Shown piece after piece: positions 26,085 through 37,333 of a stretch of 64,000 nucleotides of DNA (position 1 is its first letter; each line of letters opens with the position of its first letter). Location of the stretch: positions 4,564,492 through 4,628,491 of the forward strand of contig FN649742.1 of the NCBI GenBank assembly GCA_000310025.1, in the 5' to 3' direction. The DNA is from Ectocarpus siliculosus. Lineage: Eukaryota; Sar; Phaeophyceae; Ectocarpales; Ectocarpaceae. The notes below the pieces were generated by a model that was given only the letters and a program-made list of their open reading frames with translations, made no database searches and was not told the DNA's origin. A program made the position numbers and the translations under genes.

Positions 26085-26720
26085 TTCCGAAGCGTTTCCG
26101 CTTTCCGCCGAATGTGTCTACTGTTAGTCACGCCTCCTTGAAAGCGAAGGCAAGAACAGCATTGAGGGACGACGCAGTCAGTGGCGGAGTTGTTTCTGGC
26201 GTCAACGGTAAACAGTGCATTATTTTTCGAAACAGGTCGGCGTCATTCCCGTTATTTAGACTCCTACATAAAGAAAGTAGCCTGCACTACACTGGCATGC
26301 ATGCTAGTGTACTCATCGTGGACCCATTCATACGCGTAGGGTGTGGGCGCCGTTCGGCACCCCAAGAATTACCGTATTAGACATCATTTTTGGATTGGGT
26401 TGTGGCAGTCGTTCGTTGTACTGCTGCTGTAGACAAACTACAACTGCTGCGCTGTACCTACACACGGCATGATGGGACTTAACGCTACGTCTCGGCTAAC
26501 AATCACATGTGTAACGAACGTAGCCTACAGTACATAGCATACACCGATTACAGCAAACATCTCAGAACCGCCCGAAGGTATCCACAGCAGTACGTACGGT
26601 AGATTGACGTAGACTTAGTCTACACGTCACCGCCCGTGGAATTTGACAAAGCTCGCAGTGTGGAAGATTCGTTGGGACGACACCGTTTCGCGGTGAACTG
26701 AGTGTTGGAGATTTATGCAC
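26085..26720 (+). repeat. Dispersed repeat family X, copy 1
   Basis: This aligns in the same orientation with 59675-60270. Shared blocks in order: CCGCCGAATGT.TCTACTGTTA, AAGGCAAGAACAGCATTGAG, GGACGACG, TATTTTTCGAAAC, GGCGCC.TTCGGCACC, ACATCTCAGAACCGCC and GTGGCGAACTGAG or its close variant. Identity is patchy, so this is an old copy. No coding capacity is evident and no terminal repeats were seen. Confidence 0.75.
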
Positions 26721-28144
26721 ACACCCCGAACGGTATTTCTCTTATTATTGCATCCCCACCACACCACTGTTACACGGACACGGACCCACCCTAAAAACGT
26801 GTGTTCCACCCACCTATCCGTGTTTTTTTATCGACCCCCGGCTCGGCTGCTCGGGATCTCGGGATGTGGATTGGTTCCCTTCCATTTTTCGACCAATCAA
26901 ATTCCTCCAAACCTTGTGGAAGAGAGAAGACACAAGAAGACAAGAGAAGACGACCGCTTGTTGTCCCTCACCCCCTTTTGCCTTCCCCTCCACCACCCTC
27001 CTTGGCCAACCTCAAATTTCAACACCCCCGAGACTTCAGGTAATCACGTAGGTGCTTTCAAACTTTCGCCAGGCAGTGAGCGTGTGATACGTTGTGTGTG
27101 GCGGTGAAAGCCGTGTCCGTGTGTCCAGCTTTTTTTGATCGATGTGGAGGGGAGAAAGCGAACGGCCCGCAGAAAAAAACGACCACAGAGTTTGGGTGGA
27201 TAGATCAGACCTACAGCAGTGCAACGGGCAGTACGGTTAGAGATACGATGGGCATGATTTTCTGGCGCGGTGAATGCAAGCGTGTGCGCAATATCAACGG
27301 AAGCGGTGATATTTTTTGTCTACACACACACGGAAGCTACACTGCAACAAGATGTATCGTGCTCTCTGGTCGCTACGCTTCTTCTTGGTAAAGACGGATC
27401 GCCCCAGCACCGCCGCGCTTAGATATTGGACGTAACTACGGAAGCGATTGATAGCGTTGAGTGTGCTACAACAACGGACGCCGTGCCGCAGGCATCTTGT
27501 AGTGTCGGTACCAGGACCTTTTGACTGATTCGCGCAAGTCCTACCACACTCGGTGTGCTGGTCGGCGCGAGTTGAAACCCAAATCGAAATACCGGCTGAA
27601 AAACTCCGCGCGCGTTTCGTTTTCTCACCTGCTGGCAAGCACGGCAGCAGTGGCAACAACACAAAACTTGCGGTGGCCAACTAATAGTAGCTAGATTGGG
27701 CAAGGGAGCAGAAGAATGCCTGGGCGGGCTTTCACCGTGTACCTGTTTCCGCACACCCAATAGTCTACTTTACCGACAGCAGTCTACTCTATTGATGAAT
27801 TCGAGACATAGACGCGGAGTGTTTCCAAAGGAGAGATCGTTGAAGCGACTTCGTGCGCAACTTTAGTAGCATGGTGTAGCGTTGGATGTACGACTTGCGT
27901 CTCGGCAGAGTTGCTGCTACTGCTGTGTGCTGCTGCAGCACATGCCTTTCTTCGCAACCACCTTTGCGAGGTCGTCACGTTTGTTTAGACTACAGAATGG
28001 CCCGTATTCGCCGACCAGAGTGCGACAAGGGCGTCGTGAGCACTGCTGTGTGTCATGGTGTAGTCGTGCGGCCGTGCGTACACTCTTGTCAAACATGCAG
28101 AATTGTCTGTAGTGGTGCTGCTGTGCGTATACATATACTGCAGT

Positions 28145-28272
28145 GCATTCCTCTCTGCGCTGTTCGATCTCTGGAAAAAATTCCGACCAAGAAGTCCTTC
28201 CCGGCAAAGCATTCCTCTCTGCGCTGTTCGATCTCTGGAGAAAACTCCGACCAAGACGTCCTTCCCGGCAAA
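28145..28272 (+). repeat. 64-base tandem duplication
   Basis: Two head-to-tail copies (28145-28208 and 28209-28272), both beginning GCATTCCTCTCTGCGCTG and ending CCTTCCCGGCAAA, differ at only a few positions. No gene is assigned across it. Confidence 0.9.
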
Positions 28273-28469
28273 GCACGAGGAGCGTGGACCAGCAGATGGT
28301 TGCCTCAGTGCTGCTCTCTGTCCATTGTCGTCCGGCCTGCTTACTTGCATGGACCAACGATCTTGTGACTCACCGACTTGCACCAGATAGCATAGTTCGT
28401 GTGTTTCAGGTACATAGAGCTCGGTAATCCTGGACATGTAGACTACAGTACTGCGTATTCTTTGGGTAC

Positions 28470-28915
28470 CGCCATGTGGGAAGTCTCATGTGTGGTCCAT
28501 GGGCCGCGCATGGGCTGCCATGAACAACCCATGGGTCGGTGGGAGACGCATGGGACCATCATTCCATGGGACGTCCCATGAGCCATGAGTTCGACCCATG
28601 GTCCAGTCTTCCGGTCAGATTCATTGGACAGCCATGGGCTCGAACCCACCGTCCATGTGCAGCTCGCAACGACCATACTACGTTGACCCAAGACGAGGCC
28701 TCTGTCCGCCGATCAAGATTCGCCATGAGTCATGGGTCGTAATTGGCCGCTTATGCGCCGCTCATGGGTCTCTCATGTGCGCGGACGGGTTATCGACCAC
28801 CCATGGGCCGCGTAATGGCCACCCATCTATGCTACAGAACTCGCCAGACGTCCCAGGTTCGCCAATTGTGGCATCATGGGACGACCACGGGTCGACCACG
28901 GGTCGCCCATAAGCC
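28470..28915. repeat. Block dense in CATGGG/CCCATG motifs
   Basis: About 450 bases contain roughly twenty CATGGG or CCCATG hexamers or single-base variants, on both strands, often inside GACCCATGGG-like palindromes with irregular 15-30 base spacing. A weaker continuation runs 28985-29200 as CCACGGG/CCCATGG variants. It is neither a clean tandem repeat nor plausibly coding. Confidence 0.7.
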
Positions 28916-29715
28916 GTCATTGAAAATTGTCTTATAGTACGCTATTCAAATTTCTCTTTGTCTTTGCGTTTATGTGATATCCCTGGATGGTCCACGGGTT
29001 GCCATAGATGTTTGGCCGGCTCGTAGGCAGACGATGGGGCTAAATCACGGTAGGCACGGTCTTCGTCAGCCCACGGGCGGCCCATTGATTTTGGGTACCA
29101 ATGGAACGACCGGTTAAAGGGCAATCCATCGCGCGTCCAACAAAACGGCCCGTCGGCGATCCATAGTCCACGGACAGCCCACAGCGACCCATGAGAGGCA
29201 GGCTGCGTGATGTCGACTACGTTGGCGAAACTTGCACCATGCACACAGTACGGAACAGAGGTCTGGGCTGAGAAGTCTTTGAAGTAGCCTTCTCAACTAT
29301 TCCGAAGCGCATTGCGGGAATAGCAGGAGGGCAAAGTGTCGAAGTTGCCAGTCTTTTTTGTGATGTAACGACTTGATTATCATATGTAGGCGATGAGACT
29401 ATTGGATGGTGGCTGGAGATTTCGTCGTTCTAAAATGTTGCCCGAAATGCGTTTCCAAGAAAAATGTAAACCTACCTCTTTCAAGGGGTAACGATGATAT
29501 CTTCTTGATTCAAGATCTTTCCAATTCAATATATTTCGCCCCAAGAGTTGTTGAACATGAAGTTGTTGAACATGAAGTTGTCTGGACACCTCGCTTTGCC
29601 ATTCGGTGCATACATTTAGGGTTCCTCTAGGGGAGGTACATGTGCTCAATATCCCTCGCCACAATAAACCTGCATGCTCACACACCATACCAACACATGT
29701 CCCCTCAGACACAAC

Positions 29716-32700
29716 ATGGGCGGCAACGACACCTCCACCACCTCGAAGAAGACCCTGCAAGAGCCACTGGCACCGTCAGCATCGCCTGCGGCTTCTACTG
29801 ACGACGCCAGTCACGAACTACGCAACAACTTGCCCAGCGGGTGTTCACAGAAGAAGCCGTTGGCATCGGCATCGTCAGTGGCAGGTACCATGGTCAAGGC
29901 CTGTGTTTTACCGTGGGGCAATGGATGCCCAAGTTTGTTTGTGGGATAGGCTGGCTGATTGGGTTGTTGCAGGTTTGAAATATGACGACGTTGTTTGGTT
30001 TGATTTCTCGCCTAGACGCGGGAGAACTTGGACTGCTCTGCTCACGGTCGAATGACTGAATGTGACGCTGTTGCTGGTTATCTCGCGACAAGCTCGTGGC
30101 GTGACTACAATACTGTCCGGGGTTATCGGTGGCCCTTCAATTGACACGTTACTGCATGGTGACAAAGTTTCCGACCTCTACCTGTTCTCCAGGGGGTAAA
30201 ATGTCTGGTACCCGCAAAGGCCGCTTACCTAGAGGGGTCGCGCAGGCCGGTCGTCGTCGGCTATAGTTGAAACAGCTGTGTTGGCCGGACTCAGCAACTT
30301 CCTGCACCCCTGCAGAAATATCGGTGCTGTTGTCATTACGTGACATGTTCAACAGCTTGCCCTCCTTTCCAGGTCACGTACTTTCTGGCCTTACCGAGAG
30401 GTCTGCTTTGCCTGGTCGTAGTGGCAGAAAATACAGAAACAACGGCACGCGCGGCAGCCGTGCCCCCTGCGCCCAGAAGTTGCGCAGGTCGAGATCTCGA
30501 TAGAGGTTCAAGCGCAAACGCTATCAACGGAGGACGCATTGAATTCACCCTTGTTCGCGCTTGCGAGATGTGGTATTAGTTGAGTTGCTTCCTTGCGCGC
30601 TCTGACCTCCCGGCTATCGTACGCGAGAAACAATACAGGCCTGGTCCATGCATAGTACGAGGTAGACACTGTAGATTAGGGGGCATCCGCGGCATCGTGC
30701 AACTATTGAGCTGATTCGTTCAATGAAGGCCTACTACCGGCGTGGAAAAACCCACCATGATGCCTGACAAATACCCAAACCCAAACACCCGCACTTTCTC
30801 CTCTTGCACCCTCCTCACGGTCCGTCGCCTGGCGGGAAACGGTTTTGGCTATTACACCACCACACAGGTTACGACCTCGACCCCAACCCCATGTCGTCAA
30901 GGCCTAAAACTGCCCCGGCACACGAAACATGCGGCACATCCTCCTCGCAATCGCCCGGCGTTTCCCCTACATCCTCCCTGTCGCCACCTCCGACATCTAC
31001 ATCATCTCCGAAGACGCTGCTGGCCCCAAAGGCTCCTCGCTGCGAGGTACAGACACACGTGTTTCGGTGATGCTGCACTCTTCATTCACCTCCACTTGTT
31101 CATGTGTGGATGAATGCAATTGTTAACCTCTTTAGAAGTTTGTGTGGTCCGTGGTTGTCGCATCTAGGAAAAGGCCAGCATATTTTGAGGAGTGTGCTGA
31201 GCAAGTGGGTAGCGCTACACCGCGCACACCGAGGTACCATGTGGCAAGACCGACAAGTTCATGGTCGAGGAAGTTTGTTTTGCAGTTTCGAAAAGTGTAT
31301 GGTTGACACGGTGTCCCATTGGGCATCGTTGTGTTTTGTGCTTGTGCATTTATGTGTGCTGTGCCCGTTTCAAGTAGTAAATGAGACCGAAACAGAAAGG
31401 GTGAGCACTATACGCTCTCACAGTAGCTTTATGTCCACAGGTCGTACCTCCCTTTACGAACATGTGTTCTTAGTGAAAGCGAACACACAAGATAAAAAAA
31501 TTGATTAGGTATCACCGCTCTTTTCGCATTCTGTTTATGCATGCGTTCATCCCGAACAGTATCCGGGGTGCCCGAAGTATGCAAAGTATGGCCTGAGGGA
31601 CGCCCCGCCCAGCAAGTGTCAGGCTCACAAGAGGGCCGGTCAATACACCACCAATCGCCACGGAGAGCTGCTGATGGCAACCCGTGACGGCGACGGTAAG
31701 TTACAACCGTGAACCCTGCTGTTGTTGCTGCTGCTGCTGTTGGAAACGTTCCTCTCGCGTCCATGTTTTCTCAGTCAAGCCCTATCCCGAAACGAAGTCA
31801 TCGGGTAGGGGAGGCCTTGCGGGATTGTGGGTACGCCTTCAGAGTAACGGGACACGCTTCCTCTTTCTTATCCTTACCGAATTGCTTTCCACCGTAAGCT
31901 ACAGATTATTTCCGATGCTTGCTCAACGTCAGAGCATCAATCGCGCATCCCCAACCCGGTCGTTTACCCGTGCAACGTTGTACTCCAGCGTTTCGTAGGG
32001 TGAGTAGTGCCGGTTGAACCTTGAGTTCCACACCGTACTCATCATTGAAGAGAACCCCCCCGGCGCCCGCGCCGTCTCATACTTCGCATCTTTTCGTGTT
32101 TCGCGTCATTCTCAAACGGCGGCCATGCCTTTCCCGCTGTGCTACCGTAGCGTTCCGGACACCGGCGGTGGCGGTGCCAGTGCCAGCTGTGACGGTGCCC
32201 CTCTCCCCAGCCAGCAGTGAAATTGCAGGTGAAATATGAGCGCGGTGTCTGTCTAATGTGTGTCGCCCCTGTGTTTCAGCCTTGGCCCCTAGGGCAGGGC
32301 GGAAGTATGCGTTGACCAGAGCATAGAGCGTGTCTTCCACTTCAATGTATGCCCTTGCTTCCGAAGTGGTGGTGGTGTTGCCGTGTCCGGCGGCGTTTTT
32401 TTGAATTTTTTGCCGGTGGTGCGCTCGCGCCCTGAACCATTGCCATCCGTTCCATGGAAATTGTTGTGTGAGTCGGCTTCAAGCAAGTCTGACGGACTCA
32501 ACTGGGGGATAGCAAACCTGCTCACGTATTTCCAGCCTGGCAGTTCCATCCCACCCGGCGGGTACCCGACCAACGTTAACCAAGAGAGATTAAGATACAT
32601 CGCCTAATGGATGTATGACGAAGTATGTTTGCCACATGTTTTCCGACTTCTTTCTGCTCTCGAGCAGGCAAAGCGGGTAGTAGCCAATCGGTCGGTTCGT

Positions 32701-34487
32701 CAATAACGTCCTTTCCAACCGAAACTGCCCCTTTATCACCGTTCTTTCGTTTGCCGCCGTCTATTTCCACGATCTTCTTTCTCTCTTCGGCTATTTGACA
32801 GGGACGGAAGCGGCATCCGCCCAACCGCGGCGGCGCTCTACAGGAAGCAGCGGCCCCTCTGTACCCTCTCAATGCAAGCCCAAGGCGAAGCTTTCTTCGT
32901 CGGTACACACGTTGAAACGTAAGATACTGGGGGGTGACCAACAAGTGGCTCTGGCCGGCTGTTGTTTCGTGCGCATGTATGATACAAGAAGTTGGATGTT
33001 TCTGAATGCATTGAGCAATGACACACGGGTTAGCCTGACGACCTAAACCACTCCCACATATCACATGACATTGAGCGTGCGGAGGGATAGCGTTTGTATG
33101 CAACGTATTCACTCAATTTTTGACGCATAACGCCGACACTAGTCCTACTCTGAGTAGGAAACACCTACTTGCGCCAGTTGACGCACTGCACTCCGATGCG
33201 GCAACATTGCGCTCTGCGTGTTCCCAACGCCGGGTTTTGCTCTACAACTCCAATCGTGCTACAGGCAAGAACCGACCGGGGACATCATCAAGCGGACATG
33301 AAGAAAGTCCGGCACCACAAAACCGCCCCTGCCTCTTTCCAGGGTGAGACAACGCATAGATCAAACCGAAGCTTTCTTTTGGAGCACAGAGTTGCAGTGG
33401 ATGCTGATCATGCGTGTGCTTGAGAGCTGCGATTGAGGTCGAGGTGTCTTTGAGTCTCTGTCTGTCAAATCGTGGAGGTCATAGATCGTTTTCACCGCAG
33501 CAGCTGCAGTAGACTGAATGCAACGGCGACAGACCTCGACTTCTGTTTCAATTTATTGACGAACGATTGGCCCTCGTTCGCGGGGATATTTGCAGAGGTG
33601 TTTCGAGTGCTGTCGAGAGATCATATTGTGCTAGTTCGCAACGTTTCTTCTCTTCCGCCTACAACCTGGTGGCAATCGTTTTCTGTCTCAGGTGTGGCGC
33701 TCGCCCTATCTACGGCCTGCCGGGGGCGGCGCACGCCGTGTACTGCTTCTCCCACAAGAAGGGCTCGATGGTCAACCTTTTCAGCCGAGCGCCAGCTGTG
33801 AACAACCACGAAGAGAAAATGGTCACCCCCGCGGCACCTACCGAGGGCAAGAGGAAGAAGCAGAAGAAGGAGCAGGAGGAGCGGAAAATGACCGGCATGA
33901 CCGCCGACCAAAGGGGAGCGAAAAAGGCTCGCCGCGAATCAAGCATCAAGGAGGACAACAAAGGCGCCACAAGCAAGGATGACGGCGGCCACCGAGGTGC
34001 CAAGAAGAATCGTGGCAACGAGACGAAAGTGAACAGAGGCACGGGCGCCTCGGAGGGGAGCGTTGGCGACGTTGCCACCGCTGCCGCCGCAGGTACCTCT
34101 GAGATGAGCACGAAATTACCAGCAGCAAAACCACTGGTGAAATTGACCAGCAAAGCGGAAGAACCCGCCGACACTATGGCACCGCCTCCTCAACCGACCA
34201 GCCGGCCGTCGGAGGGAATGGCTCCCTCTGTTGAGATGCTCATTCTGAGGCAGGCGAGGGAGGCGGCCAAAACGGAGGCGGAGGCCAGCGGTGGCGGTCG
34301 AAGGGCGCGCGCTCCCTCACGCCGCGCTCTGGAAGCCTCCGGTCAACTGAAGGGCGACGGGGCTCAGTGGATGACCCGGGAGAAAAAGGCCGAGCAAGCC
34401 AGGGTCAACACCGAGCTCCGGGAGAAGAGGAAGAAATCCCGGGAGGCGGGGCTTAAGGTTGGGGTTGTGCTCGAGGCGTTCGTGTGA
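29716..34487 (+). CDS. EsV-1-7 domain protein with two Cys/His motifs, 8 exons
   Basis: Exons 29716-29884, 30428-30487, 30868-31046, 31560-31695, 32151-32228, 32802-32918, 33265-33343 and 33692-34487 join in phase, with GT-AG ends, into 537 residues. Two EsV-1-7 motifs, each assembled across an intron, are visible. The first, C-EYPG-C...C-QA-H, has spacing C-X4-C-X15-C-X2-H; the second, C-LFPG-C...C-FS-H, has the canonical C-X4-C-X16-C-X2-H. That both motifs only appear when exons are spliced supports the model. The N terminus and spacers are Ser/Thr/Pro-rich; the last 250 residues are Lys/Arg/Glu-rich and probably disordered or helical, with nuclear-localisation-like KRKKQKKE. The domain is a presumed zinc-binding module named from Ectocarpus virus EsV-1; the founding algal member, IMMEDIATE UPRIGHT, controls early filament development. 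A role for this paralogue is not known. An upstream in-frame ATG at 29674 could add 14 residues. Confidence 0.88.
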
Positions 34488-35563
34488 TCGCCGGCACCGA
34501 CCGGAACAACACCGGCCGATGTAGAGAGTCAGGGGTGGGACGGTGGTGGTGGTGGAAGAGGAGGGGTTGTGGGCACAGAGCCGACATTGCCATAGCACCC
34601 CCTCGGCAGCAGCGGCAGTCGTAGACGGGGCGAGGGTTTCTTGCCCGTGCCGCGTGAGATAGGCCAGGAAGCGAGCCAGACGATTCTCAGCGGCAAGACA
34701 GGATATGGTCGTGGTGTGTGTCGCTCACGTGAGGGCAGATGCCTTGTCGGGTGGAGAGCTCACGGAGCTATTGTACGGCTGCTGTTGCTGCAATGCAGCA
34801 ACCGATGCGGGGATGCTGTTGGGCACGAAAACTGTCGTAATGCAACACGAAAAGAGTACTAAACAAAGCGGTGCGTCATCAGGTGTTCGAGAAGAGGGTA
34901 AATTTAATACGGATATCTCATGCGGCGACCGTGGTGCACGTGTTTTGTGAGAACGACTACCTGCGAGAGACAACGTGCGCTAATCACGCTGTGTGGACAC
35001 AGGGGGGATATTCCATATGGGAAATTGACGAACAGAATCATCGTGTCGCGCCCGTTTGGGTGGTCGTCTTCAGAGATACGAGGATGCGGCTATCTGTCTG
35101 TACCAAGCGTTTTACAATGGGCTGATGTGTTTCCCTGTCGTAGAGACGCGTCTTTGACTTTGATCCATATGTTTCGCGCATGTCTGTGAGGGATTCGGTT
35201 CTCGTTGGCGGGAGCGCTCTCTGTTTGTAACCCTCTCTTGCCGTCACGATGCGACGTGGGGTAGAAGGCACCCCCTGGGACGTTATTGTCGTGTGGGTTT
35301 GTATCTCCACGCGGTAGGCACTATGGGTAGTAGGTTTCTCGTCGGGAGCTTCACTAAGCACGGCACTCGGTGTTGGAGGGCCCTACATCGAGCCAAGACA
35401 TTGGTCCATCCAGTGTGTGGTAAACGTGTGTTGCGTTCGTGTGCGGCGCGTGTCGTGAGTCGTGAAACGTACGCACAGGGCAGGCACGAGAAGGGGACCG
35501 ACCCTTACTAGTTGCGCAGGGGACTTTGTGTTCTTTTATCTCGGGAAGGACTAACCAAGTAGC
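34488..35563. other. 3' flank of the EsV-1-7 gene; no gene seen
   Basis: The first 200 bases should include the 3' UTR. Only short, unrelated frames follow up to the repeat next to the first gap. Confidence 0.5.
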
Positions 35564-35752
35564 CGCTGCCGTCAGTTGCAATGAGACGGTATGGGTTGAT
35601 TTGTTTTGTGGATGCAATGTTTCGTGTCGAGTTGCAACGTAGCGGGGAGGTCGCGAAATAGTAGTCGCTGCCGTATTTGTAATGAGACGGTACGGGTTGA
35701 ATTGTATTGTGGATGCAATGTTTGGTGTCGGGGTTCATTGTAGCGGGGGGGG
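35564..35752 (+). repeat. 102-base tandem duplication beside the assembly gap
   Basis: CGCTGCCGT starts copies at 35564 and 35666 (period 102); both carry AATGAGACGGTA.GGGTTGA and GTGGATGCAATGTTT. The second copy runs into a poly-G tract and the N gap, so its end is cut. The TAGCGGGGAGGTCGCGAAA motif at its end recurs in the 182-base repeat at 36104-36463. Confidence 0.85.
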
Positions 35753-35764
35753 GGGGGGGGGGGG

Positions 35765-35864
35765 NNNNNNNNNNNNNNNNNNNNNNNNNNNNNNNNNNNN
35801 NNNNNNNNNNNNNNNNNNNNNNNNNNNNNNNNNNNNNNNNNNNNNNNNNNNNNNNNNNNNNNNN
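35765..35864. other. Assembly gap (100 N)
   Basis: Exactly 100 N, preceded by about 19 G. The round length suggests a gap of unknown size, and the homopolymer probably caused the break. Confidence 1.
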
Positions 35865-35929
35865 CTCATTCCGGAATTGGGTGGGTTGGGGTTAATTTTT
35901 TTTGGGGTTGAATTTTTGGGTGTGGGGTT

Positions 35930-36035
35930 TGGGGGGGGGGGGGGGGGGGGGGGGGGGGCGTACTCTTATGCTTTGCATGCCTTAGCGGTTAGACCATTGA
36001 GCACGCGTCCTCGAGAGGACGGAGCATTGTTCCCA
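35930..36035 (+). repeat. Poly-G-anchored dispersed repeat, copy 3
   Basis: A G run of about 28 bases is followed by CGTACTC, as in copy 1, and then by the intact core of copy 2: GCATGCCTTAGCGGTTAGACC and CGTCCTCGAGAGGACG. It links copies 1 and 2 into one family. Confidence 0.85.
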
Positions 36036-36103
36036 CAGAACCGATCACCGATGGCCAATCGTTCCTTCCTACTTTGCCAAAGGTGGCTCAAAAATGGCTT
36101 CCG

Positions 36104-36463
36104 TAGTCTGTCTATCCTAACGATATCCCTTCTCGCCTTTTCAAACCACTCATGGTAGCGGGAGGTCGCGAAAAATAGTACCTGTACTACTTTGTTTTCT
36201 TGTGTTGTCGTTGTTATATGACATGACAAAATAACGATATGATCGCAAACCGAATCGAACCTAATTGAATACGTGATGGTTCCCTAGTCTGTCTATCCTA
36301 ACGATATCCCTTCCCGCCTTTTCAAACCACTCATGGTAGCGGGGAGATCGCACAATGTAGTGAAGGTACTACTTTGTTTTCTCGTGTTGTCGTTGTTATA
36401 TGACATGACAAAATAACGATATGATCGCAAACCGAATCGAACCTAATCAAATACGTGATGGTG
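36104..36463 (+). repeat. 182-base tandem duplication
   Basis: Two head-to-tail copies begin AGTCTGTCTATCCTAACG at 36104 and 36286. They share GGTAGCGGG, TACTACTTTGTTTTCT.GTG and ATATGACATGACAAAATAAC and differ at a handful of positions. No coding potential. Confidence 0.92.
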
Positions 36464-36714
36464 TGCATGTGGCATACTTGGTCATGCTGGCGAGGTGGAA
36501 AAATCTATGGGTGCATACATGAAACTTTTGGCATTCCGTGTTAACAGCGAGGGACAGCGGGAACACACAAAGAGTACACAACAAAGTGCTGTTTTCATCG
36601 AGTGCCCAATCTTTCAAGTTTTGCCATGAACAGTCTCTAGCTTGCGCGCCCTGCTGCGTGCATACACACAACCGTGACTCAAAGATGGGTGTTCCACGTG
36701 GTGACTTGTTGGAG

Positions 36715-36895
36715 GCCATGTCGGTGGGCCTGTCTGTCTTTCTTCTGAACGAGCTTAACCTCGACACAAGGTTGGCCGTGCGTGCTGCACCACCCGCCCG
36801 GTAACATGGCCTAACTGGCCGCGACGCCAGCGAGCACCGTGCAGAGTAGAAACACGTCATGATGTTGGGAGTGTCAGAAGCCGAGTGTGTTAGCC
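36715..36895 (+). repeat. Dispersed repeat family X, 3' fragment
   Basis: This aligns with 60400-60575: CCTGTCTG.CT.TC, the GTGCTGCACCACCCGCC or GATGCACCACCCGC block, CAGCGAGCACCGTGCA or CAGTGAGTGCCGTGCA, and AGAGTAG or AAAGTAG. Only this end of the longer copy at 59675-60575 is present. Confidence 0.6.
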
Positions 36896-37111
36896 GCACG
36901 GTTGTGCCGGCCGCATTGCCAGCTGTGGTTTTGATTCATACACCGAAATCCACGAAGCACATGAAAGGACGAGACCGCCGCTTGCTTTGAGCGCAACCCA
37001 GCCTGCTCGAAAAACACAAAAACATCGGTTCCGGTTTTTCTTGCACCGCAAAGAAACAGGTGACACACAATCTGTCGCAGTCCATCGCAGACGACGACGC
37101 GACCCCAAGGT

Positions 37112-37333
37112 CTAACCGCGCTTGGCGTAACGCAGCACGGCCGCCCGTGCGGTGAGCAGGTCATAGTCGGACAGGTTTTCGCCGACCCTGTCGTTGTTGT
37201 AGTAGCCAGTCCACGTCCCGCCTGGTCTACGCGTGTAGGCGACAGCATTCCCAAAAGTAGCAAATCGTCCGTGGATGACACCGACCAGATCGTACAATAA
37301 CACGACCGGAGGATCTGCACAAAGTAGGCGCAT
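37112..37333 (-). pseudogene. Ubiquitin-specific protease C-terminal fragment, His lost
   Basis: A 73-codon minus-strand frame matches the last box of USP-family deubiquitinases: YDLVGVIHGRFATF, then AVAYTRRPGGTW, the YYNNDRV acid box, and LLTARAAVLRYAKR before a stop. USPs cut ubiquitin from proteins with a Cys-His-Asp/Asn triad. The catalytic His normally sits in G-H-Y just before the AY..R segment; here the triplet is G-N-A. The DD-type acid position is kept as ND. No Cys box or finger domain is found to the right (upstream on this strand). A CAG at 37317-37315 could be a splice acceptor. It is either the end of a decayed gene or a captured fragment; I cannot tell which. Confidence 0.6.

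Larger units (their letters stand above)
24375..29715. other. 5.3 kb repeat-rich interval; no complete gene
   Basis: I see no complete gene. An open segment at 24524-24634 (after CCCTAG, containing DDSDSAELELDPDASETVAL) could be an alternative last exon of the beta-helix gene if AACAG|GCGAGA at 24364 were used as a second GC donor. A frame near 25460-25575 (contains GHLEGNITHDVADIANTC) looks exon-like but has no known relatives. The remainder holds a dispersed repeat copy, a 64-base tandem duplication and a CATGGG-rich block, listed separately. Confidence 0.45.
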
